Below, piece after piece: positions 48,836 through 56,515 of a DNA stretch of 56,515 bases. The stretch is from Paramecium octaurelia (taxonomy: Eukaryota > Ciliophora > Oligohymenophorea > Peniculida > Parameciidae). The stretch covers positions 219,038 to 275,552 of the forward strand of contig CAJJDP010000154.1 in assembly GCA_905182995.1 (NCBI GenBank), in the 5' to 3' direction. Both the position numbers and the translations under genes were made by a program. How positions within the stretch are numbered: the first letter of the stretch is position 1; the number at the start of each line of letters is the position of its first letter. The notes under the pieces were generated by a model that had not been told where the DNA came from, did no database searches, and was given only the letters and a program-made list of their open reading frames with translations.

Positions 48836-50450
48836 TCATTCGATTATCTTATTTTTTATGTATTTTTATTGAAGATGATGATCTATAATAATAATTTAGA
48901 TTGTTAAGCAAGGTATCTAGTAGGGGATCAGGTAATATCTGTTTAGAAAGATTGTCGATAATAAATACCTTTGCCTGCTTTTATTTCAACTCATTTTGAT
49001 TGCTCTTGTTAGAAATAGTAGATGATAGTAAACAACATGTGAAGTAATTCTCGATATGCCAAATAATTAATTATGGATTTAAATGAGTTATTGCAATAGG
49101 GATCTGTTTCAAAGAAATCAGTTTGGCTTTCATGATAAAGCACTTTGAGTACATTGAATTGAGACGCACTAATTAATTAGTCTTTGGAACCACTAGCTCG
49201 GTTTGATGTGATAGAGTATTTCAGAATAGCATATTTACCAAAGTACCTCCAATAATAAATAAGAAAAGAATAAAGGTTGATTTTTAAGGATAGTTGTGAG
49301 GTATTGATGTTTAAGGAGGGAGATCTAGACTAAACTTAAATTGATCATAATTCTTTAGAAAGCCTAGTTAAGAAAAATAGCAAATAGATGAACTAAATTT
49401 TCTTGAAATTTTAATTAAGTAGTAAGGGAGTCATTGCAAAACTCAATATTAGTTTTAAGAATTCTCGAAAATTAAGACTTAATTATGAATATATAAATTA
49501 GAAAAGTAAATCTTAAAGCAAAAATAATAAAGTGCGTGCACTATTATAAAATATAGGTGGCTTCAGTAATTCTTAGTATTATAGGAGACAAATAAAGTAA
49601 ATTGATAGTATACCAGAAATTGCTATTGGTACAAGTTTATGAGGTTTTTAGTTCTATAAACTTAATATAATAGATGCTTTACCATCTTGTTAATTAAATT
49701 CAGAGCAGACATAAAGAAAAGAAAAATCCATACAGACATTAACTGATGCACTTATATTTTGTTCTATTATTATTCTTAAATTATTTTGTCCAATATCATA
49801 CTAAAGTAAATAATATTATCTAAGGTTGTCCTAATTCTAACATTTTAAAGGCCACTCATTTGCTGTGTTCGTTAAATCTAAATTACTTAAAATGTTATAA
49901 ATTTTTTTTTTCTTTTTCACAACCTCCAGAAGTGTATAACATCCTATTGGTAGATATAGGGCTGATACTTAATTCAAAAATATGGAATTAATTTAAAGAA
50001 ATAGTACTTTATTTTTAATTACATAAAATACTCAACTAAGATTTCTATTAATGTTGTTATCTGGAATTTTAACATTATCTATGCATATTATTTTATACTC
50101 ACTCAAAAGATCTAAGAGTTGTTGAACTTTTTGTTTCGTGGAGACTATGGAATATATCATAAAAAAAGTGAATATAATCATTCATTTTTCTCAATCTCTT
50201 TCAATAATAAAGTAAGATCATAAAAAATTGAAATTCAATCCTGAAAAATACCTTTACTTATTGGTTATATCAAAAAGATAGGCAAATTAATTAGCTTAAA
50301 TACTTGACCAGAAGATGATTGAATGGGAAAGGATAATAATAATTAAAAATTTAACAGAAAATAACCAAAAATGCATTTGATGAGATACAGTTTAAATAGG
50401 CCAATTAACATATGGAGTTCAATATTCTGAATAATAAAAAGATTAGTAAC

Positions 50451-51414
50451 ATTAAATATGAAATAAAACTCATTATGAAATAAATATAATTAAAAAATAA
50501 AATTCTTTGATAATATAAATTTTAATAGTTTAAATAATATAAATAATTTTTCAAATTTTAATGAATTTTTCTAAAAAACTATAAAATTCTAAAATGAAAT
50601 TAAGATCTGGCAAATTCCATTGCAAGGTGATTGCATAAGTAAGAAACAATTTTAGCATCTGTAATAATCATCTAAAAATATATAAAACAGTTGTTGTTAC
50701 TTAAAAGATGAAATACTAATAATTAAAGTTCAATAACTTATTAAAAGGAAAATCATTTATTGTCATAAGTCTCTTTATAATAACAACAAATTTTATTATT
50801 ATTCTTATAATAAAAACTATCTTTTATAAAATTAATTTATGAATATTAATTCTACAACTACTTTAAAAAGAAATATTGTATTGATTTTCTTACAATCTTC
50901 AACTATTTATATCCCTTTTCTTCTAATCTCTTTTTGTGTCATTAATAAAATGAGCAGATGGAGGAATCTAATTAGGCGATTTTCACTATATAATGGTATT
51001 TACTATTACATATTGACTATATTAAACATTAACAAATATCTTCTTCTTTTCAACATCTTTACTAAAAAATATGCGAGAGAATGTAGTTTGGATGGGGTAT
51101 TAACCTGAAAGGTGAATGAGATATTCTATATTTTTCAAATTATTCAAAATGTGATTGTAAGGCATATAGTTTGAAAAGAGATAAGAAGATTAGTGAAAAT
51201 TCTTTGAGCAAAAATGATTAATAATTACCCTATATTGAACAAAAGAAATCATGCCTAGAATAATTCTTTGAAAAGTGGTTTGAATGCTATTATGTAGAGA
51301 AAAATTAAAGTCAAATTTCAACATTATCAACAATGTTGTATTCGTTTTATACATGAGAAATAGAAAATAATGATATTGAAAAATGTATGACTTAATTCTA
51401 ATATGAATATAATA
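50451..51414. other. AT-rich, one doubtful small membrane ORF
   Basis: 50839-51108 (+) is an 89-codon frame with two hydrophobic stretches that ends in TGA. It contains no TAA/TAG glutamines, which is unusual for a real gene here, and has no recognisable family. I leave it as unproven. The rest shows nothing. Confidence 0.3.
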
Positions 51415-51642
51415 TCATCCTTAAACACAGGTATAAGGTATGACTATATTATTGCACTTTCCTCTGTTACAATTAGCAGTGCTAAGGCAGCATGTGCCAT
51501 TGCAACAGACTGCACAAGCTTATTCGACTTAGAGGAAACTAGGTGAATCTGATTTGGCATTTACGGCTTTCTCTTGGGGCATCTCAATTGCATTAACCAT
51601 CATTGATGTGGCGATCAGGCATACTAAGAGAAAAGCTTTCAT
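51415..51642 (-). CDS. Small secreted 8-cysteine protein, 75 aa
   Basis: ATG at 51640-51642, TGA at 51415-51417, no intron. MKAFLLVCLIATSMMVNA is a textbook signal peptide. A short acidic/neutral propeptide-like stretch (E-M-P-Q-E-K-A-V-N-A-K-S-D-S) follows, then a compact core with eight cysteines: C-A-V-C-C-N-G-T-C-C, then C-x4-C, then C near the end. Two of its glutamines are TAA and a third sits just before the stop. It stands alone in AT-rich DNA and is clearly richer in GC than its surroundings, as expected of a maintained gene. The size and layout are those of disulfide-stabilised secreted peptides (pheromone-, defence- or granule-type). I cannot tell which, and the family is not recognised. 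Confidence 0.75.
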
Positions 51643-54600
51643 TTGATATTTTATTAATGTGCTAATTCAAAAATTCAATTTGCTTAAAAACCGCAAATTT
51701 TGGATACACCAATTGTTATAATTCAATTATAAACCTCGATTTCCAATTTATCTTAAATTATATAATTATTATTTACTTTTATAATGTGCTCTACTATTAA
51801 AGTTAGTTATTTTTAAACTTCAGATTATATACCTTTCATTTTCCAGTTATGTATAATGCCATTTTTTGGTTTATGAAATTCGAAAAGTGCAAAAAATAAT
51901 TATTTTTGAAAACAATAATAATTTCTTCAGTTCTAGGTTTTTCAGATTTTATTATCTTTAAAAAAAATATTAACTATGGCTAAATTAGTTTTTTTCAAAG
52001 TTTGAATTATAATGTTCAATAAAAGCAACAAATTAGAAAAAATGATTGTTTTTTGAGAGTTAAACTCGATTAAACCATTATATATTGAAGACGATTTTTA
52101 TTGAGTCTAGGTGCAAGAACTATTAACAGTATGTATGTATTTAGTTCTAATGCAAACATGAATGTATTCACAATCTAGATATCTTAACCTAGACTAAATA
52201 TACTTACTTCTGAAAAGCATAAAGAATTTGGAACTACCAATTGAATATCTATAATAACTATTTTAACCTAAAGCTCTAAATCATTAGTTTTAAAAATCTA
52301 ATTCTTCTGATAACTAATTTTGTGCTACTGAAATCATTGCAAAACGAATTTTAGTTGAAGTCAGAATTAAGTTCCATTAAGAAACGACGAAAATAATATT
52401 AAAGAAAGTCATGGTTGAATTTCTTTTCAACACTGTTTAATGAGGCTAGGTATTTAAAGAACAATAATTTTAGATTCATATAGATTAGCAAGACTGTATT
52501 CATTTCGTAATTATTTTAAATTGATAAATCCTTGATCAGTGTTGATATGAAATTTATCAATTTCAAATAAATAAAAACTACTAGAATAGTAATGAATCAT
52601 ATATAGTATTTAATAATATAAGTTCAATAAAACAATTTATCTTCATGTAAGAAATTAATTTTAATGTGATTTTTAAAATTTTGTATTTTTCGACTTTGGT
52701 TAGGTTTAACATGTTCTAAATATATAGTCATTAAATAATCTTTCTGTTTTTCTGCCCTTATTTTGCATTTTAGTGTTAATTTAATTCAAAACATTGTATT
52801 TTTTTGATTGAAGAAACCTGATTTAATAATAAATTAATGGGAGAGAAATTTCTTCAGCTAAACACTTAGATTAACTCTAAAATGAAAAAATGAAAAACAA
52901 AATCATCTGTAAAAAATAATATTTTTTTCTTTTTGAATTTCTTTCATATTTAAATTAAAAAATACTCTTACAATAAAAACGAACAGTCTATTAACACATG
53001 TAAAAGTTTAATCTCAAAAAATTAATTTGACTTTGATAGAATATTGGTTTATGTGGATATTATAGCTAATTACCTTATCAATTCAGGTTGTTTTTGTTTG
53101 TTTTTGAAATATTTGATACCATTGACATATTAAGACTTTTATTTAAAAATGAGAGAATCATTTCCTCTTCAAAACCTTAATTCTTAATCCAAAAAACTTT
53201 TATTATTCAAATATCTATATAGTAAGCAGTAACAAAGCAGAATCCAAAATTTATTCATGGGTGATAAGAAAAATATTATTAGAAGAGACTATCCTCATTA
53301 AATTTGTTATACATTTAAAATTCGTTTATCTTTTCATTTCAAAGCTAGATTTCACTATTATACTAGAAAAAAAATAATATCATTAGAGTTAAATGAGAAA
53401 TTTCTGCTTAATTGATCATCAGTTCAAACCACTTCTTAGATTTATTCAAGAAATGGGGAGTTCAGGAATGAATATTTCCTATTCGAATATAACGAAAACA
53501 TAAGCTAATGAGAATTTATGCTATCCAATAAAATTGGAATGAAAAACAAAAATTTTATAATTTTCTAAACATTAAATCAATATGTGGTGATATTAATTGA
53601 CTTGAGAAAACTTTCAGGTTGTAATTCAAATTTAATTAAGCTTTTCGAAGATCATGATAATATTGTTGCTTGCTAATTACAGTTTCTATCCATAGATATT
53701 TAGACTGTCATGATTATTTAAATTTAACTATTTATCACAATTAAAAAATATTATGTATTGAGGATAGTGCTGTCGATCATAAAAGCAAAATAGCAATAAT
53801 TGTTGGAATAGAATTCAGAATATAATGTTGCCTTTATAATTGAACCTACTTCAAAAGGATGAAAGGAATTATTAGCCAAAATTATTGTAGAATAGTATAT
53901 CAAGGAAATTAGACAGCTCAAATTAATTTGATGGATTATTCTAAAGAAAAAATCTTATAAATTATAAAAATAACTATAGAATCTCTAATTAGATGATTGG
54001 ACAAATATATGGAAGGCTTTAAATCATATACAATTCTCAAAATTGATATCTAAAGTGAAAATTGTAAGCAATGTAGGAATGACATTAGCTTAATTGTATT
54101 TGTGATAGATAAAAAAAAAAGTTGATGGCAAAGGATGAATAAGACCTAAATCCGAGAAAAAATTATTGTAAAGTTGTTTAAATTAATTCCTTAATAAAAA
54201 CTATTCAATCCATTAGAATTCATAATATTATATTGAAAATGATATAATTAGAAATTTTTACAATAGGAGTTAATTTTTTATTGAATTATGTGGACTTTAG
54301 TATATTATGGTTATTACAGATTTGCAGAGTATTCTAAGAGGGAGTTCTTCTGCTGTCATCCATGCCATAATCAGTTTTGGTATTCCAAAGAACAACAAAC
54401 ATTAATTATTAGATTTTTTTACCTTTAATTCAAAATTTAGTCATCGATTACAGTATCAGAGCTTTTCTAATTGAGCTGAAATAAATTTAAGCAATTTTAA
54501 TATTCTCCTTTTAATATTCTAACTATTAAGTTAATTCACTCGAAAGGATAAATGCCCACATGAATTATATTATATAAAATTATTATTGTTTAAAACATTA

Positions 54601-55060
54601 TTTATGAAGTTCTCTTTAGGAATAACATTAGAATAATGAAGAATTCAAATACATAAATTTAAATATATTAGAAAGAAATTCATATTCAAATCATTAACTT
54701 TATTTCTATTCTACTTATAGCAACTCGAATGTCTAAATTTATTTGTTCCTTCACATTTATTTATTGTAATTAAATCTTGTAATCACTAATCACTTTTTTC
54801 ATTTCTTTCAACTTAATATAGCAAAGATCACTTGATTATAAAAATGTTAACTACAAAGTTTAATTATTGATTTTTTCAATTACTTCTTTTCTAAACACAT
54901 ATTATTAAATATATTCTTGAGCTTAAAAGATTATTAAAGTAATCTATTCTGTCATCCTTTTTTTTGTGTTTTAAAAGTATTGTTAGGCTGAAATCATTCT
55001 CTAATATTTTAAATCTTCAAAATCCACGCTTTCCCAAGATCAAATAAGGATCTTATCATT
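51643..55060. other. Long AT-rich stretch without a supportable gene
   Basis: Almost 3.4 kb. Short + strand frames such as MGDKKNIIRRDYPHQICYTF (53257-53415) and pieces near 53450-53720 look faintly coding and may be relics of a gene, but they lie in different frames and cannot be joined. No repeat, tRNA or telomere-like sequence is seen. Confidence 0.45.
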
Positions 55061-55063
55061 AAC

Positions 55064-55543
55064 TCACAATGCTATTAGTTTCCCACATTACCTTTATGAA
55101 ATAATAAATTTATTCAACATACAATTTCTATTAGTCCCTTTTTAGGATTGCTTATTATAATGCATCAATTTTTCTTGATATTAATTCATATTTGATTCAT
55201 CTTAGTCTTCAAGTTCATTTCTTAGGATTGTGTTTACTACTCGATTAACTTTGGGCTTCCTATGTTTCTTCTTCTCTATTATGTTCCTCCAAATAATTAT
55301 CACACAAGTTTGTTTCCTCTCACAATATTTTGGTTAGCCTTATTATTATTATCATAATCTTCCTCTTTAATAATTTTCCTTTTCGTTCTCATTTTTAAGA
55401 TCAGCCTCAATTTAATTTATTATAGTCTATATATATAATTCTTTTTCTCTGCATCGACTGATTTGTTCTTGCTTTTACTACTTAATTTGCACTTTATACA
55501 TCAGAATTTGGATTTCATTATTTGCTTCTAGTCTATTATTCAT
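55064..55543 (-). CDS. Charged low-complexity protein, fragmentary
   Basis: A frame from ATG at 55541-55543 gives MNNRLEANNEIQILMYKVQI and ends in TGA at 55352-55354 (63 aa). A second, overlapping frame runs on to TGA at 55064-55066 with K/R/N/Q-rich sequence (N-R-V-V-N-T-I-L-R-N-E-L-E-D). They may be exons of one small coiled-coil protein, but no clear intron joins them. Not recognised. Confidence 0.3.
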
Positions 55544-55661
55544 TTTTTTAGTTTTTATATAAAATGCTATTGTCTACATTATTTTTTTAATTCAATTATT
55601 TATTATTTAATTTCTAAGTTATTTTTGCCATATATATATATGTGCGATGTTGAATAATAAA

Positions 55662-56515
55662 TCATTTTGGCCAGCCTTTTGGTAAATCCAGGGCCAAACC
55701 GGATGGACAGGAGTGTTTGAGTATCTCTAGAGCACTAAAGTTGTTTTCACACATGGGACAGGTCATTACATCATCCAAGCTAATTTTCACCATTCCTTCT
55801 CATGTTTCGTTAGTCAAGCAGTTATAAAATTTTACCATTATCTGGTGCCATACTATTCTCCAGTTATCTTCTTCAATTTAGAACCAGAATAATTTCCCCT
55901 TGGATTCCACTTCCAGTCTCGCTACTACGATCGTTGGTTACATTTAGCCTTTAAAAAACACTTACACTTCCGATCCCTCAAACAGCCAATCAATACTAGA
56001 GGGTAGCCCTCTGACTAGATCACTAATGCTCTCCAAATTGTTCTCTTATATCTCTACTAGATTCTGTTTATTTATCATGTTCTCTATAATCTTTCTAAAT
56101 AGTTTTTATCTGTTTTCTTTGTATTCCTCCTCTGAACATCTCCTTGATTTCTCCAAAAATTACCAGTTTAATTTAATGAATAGTTTTAAATAATTGTTAC
56201 AACCAAATTCCTCGACAAAGGTAGTCAGCCCTTATGGAAATATCTCCTTGGGGATTAAGTCCACCTCTTTAGCTCCCTGTTTTCTTAAGTTAAGATTAAC
56301 ACGGTTGAAAACATTCTCAATTCCTCTTATTTCAGCCGCCTCCTTCTCCACAACACTGCGTTGCCTCACTACAATCCCATTTTGGGGGTCAATTCTTAAT
56401 TACTTTCGGAACATCTATTAACTCCTAACAGATTCGGCATCTGACATTTTCTCCTCAATTATTGGGGCCTCGTCCTATTTCTAGTCTAGTTTCTTTTATT
56501 CTAGTAGTTTAAACA
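55662..56515 (-). CDS. Unknown protein with C-terminal Cys/His motif, 5' end outside window, in-frame TGA
   Basis: Open from the right edge in one frame (first Met inside at M-S-D-A-E-S-V-R-S). It runs through a helical region (E-E-F-G-C-N-N-Y-L-K-L-F-I-K-L, S-E-E-E-Y-K-E-N-R-Q-K-L-F-R-K) and a beta-rich part (V-F-F-K-G-Q-M-Q-P-T-I-V-V-A-R-L-E-V) to TGA at 55800-55802. The same frame then continues E-G-M-V-K-I-S-L-D-D-V-M-T-C-P-M-C-E-N-N-F and ends C-P-S-G-L-A-L-D-L-P-K-G-W-P-K, TGA at 55662-55664. The tail has C-x2-C-x15-H-x-C, a probable zinc site. Trp fits at the internal TGA (N-E-T-*-E-G-M-V). GC and codon use are higher than in the 40 kb to its left, suggesting a conserved housekeeping gene. 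Family not recognised. Confidence 0.6.

Larger units (their letters stand above)
44204..50450 (+). pseudogene. Large receptor-like gene, frameshifted remains
   Basis: Opens with a signal peptide (MFIILFIINVIAIDPDIHFT, ATG at 44204) and 80 codons to TGA at 44444. Frame changes then follow every 60-100 codons: a stretch with G-A-S-F-N-I-N-L-S-K-D-F-A-I-L-V-D-C to 44714, F-V-D-F-D-I-T-N-N-E-L-F-S-F to about 44963, and more beta-rich pieces. Hydrophobic stretches come near 45030 and 50040-50100 (L-L-M-L-L-S-G-I-L-T-L). Between them are hydrophilic segments such as F-D-V-I-E-Y-F-R-I-A-Y-L-P-K-Y (49200) and G-V-I-A-K-L-N-I-S-F-K-N-S (49430). The changes are mostly not at GT-AG pairs. It reads as a decayed membrane receptor, possibly more than one gene. 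The contig overlap 46141-48835 lies inside and inflates its length. Confidence 0.4.

Noticed and set aside
56496..56514. Eight-base palindrome gtttaaac at the right edge
   Set aside because: AT-rich palindromes of this size are expected by chance and it lies inside an open frame.

Overview
The window looks like nuclear DNA of a ciliate close to Paramecium. It is very AT-rich. TAA and TAG must be read as glutamine (both glutamines of the Hsp70 F-N-D-x-Q-R-Q-A signature are TAA), TGA is the stop, and genes are interrupted by introns of only about 19-28 nt. All coding calls below were read with that code (ciliate nuclear code, table 6), because a standard-code reading breaks nearly every gene.

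Layout. 1-872 is non-coding and starts with a rearranged scrap of a TPR gene. 873-10355 (+) is a giant surface protein of about 3,128 residues with a signal peptide, lectin-like domain, Cys-rich repeats, beta-helix and a C-terminal membrane bundle. 10498-12705 (+) is a secreted multi-module beta-sandwich protein. 12706-14000 is decayed sequence, and 14122-15927 (-) is an intact helical protein of unknown function. 16442-22173 is a tandem duplication whose unit (3,137 bp) carries a TPR gene, a small secreted beta-sandwich gene and a copied 3' end of the helical gene. Next come a WD40 gene (22174-23354, repeated at 23613-24793), a divergent Hsp70 (25170-27098, -), a B-box-like/coiled-coil protein (27726-29720, -), and a long array of G-K-W repeats (about 30100-34080, -). 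35305-36285 (+) is an intact unknown ORF. A decayed WD40 gene follows, then a second G-K-W array (39165-41547, +), an F5/8C-like (BTBD9-type) ORF (42504-42998, -), and a decayed receptor-like gene (about 44204-50450, +). 51415-51642 (-) encodes a 75-residue secreted 8-cysteine protein. About 3.3 kb of empty AT-rich DNA and weak coding-like fragments follow. A higher-GC gene runs off the right edge (55662-56515, -).

Assembly. Single N bases at 16441, 23401, 31439, 37823 and 47488 are contig joins. Four of them (not 16441) are flanked on both sides by the same 1.3-1.4 kb sequence, as expected when overlapping contig ends are joined without merging. About 5.5 kb of the window is therefore probably duplicated on paper only, and any gene copy count here must allow for that.

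The intact genes suggest surface and secreted proteins at the left and protein-interaction families (TPR, WD40, B-box/coiled coil, G-K-W repeats) in the middle. Many members of the latter are broken, so the centre looks like a region of gene-family expansion and decay. I see no operon-like organisation, tRNA, rRNA or CRISPR array.
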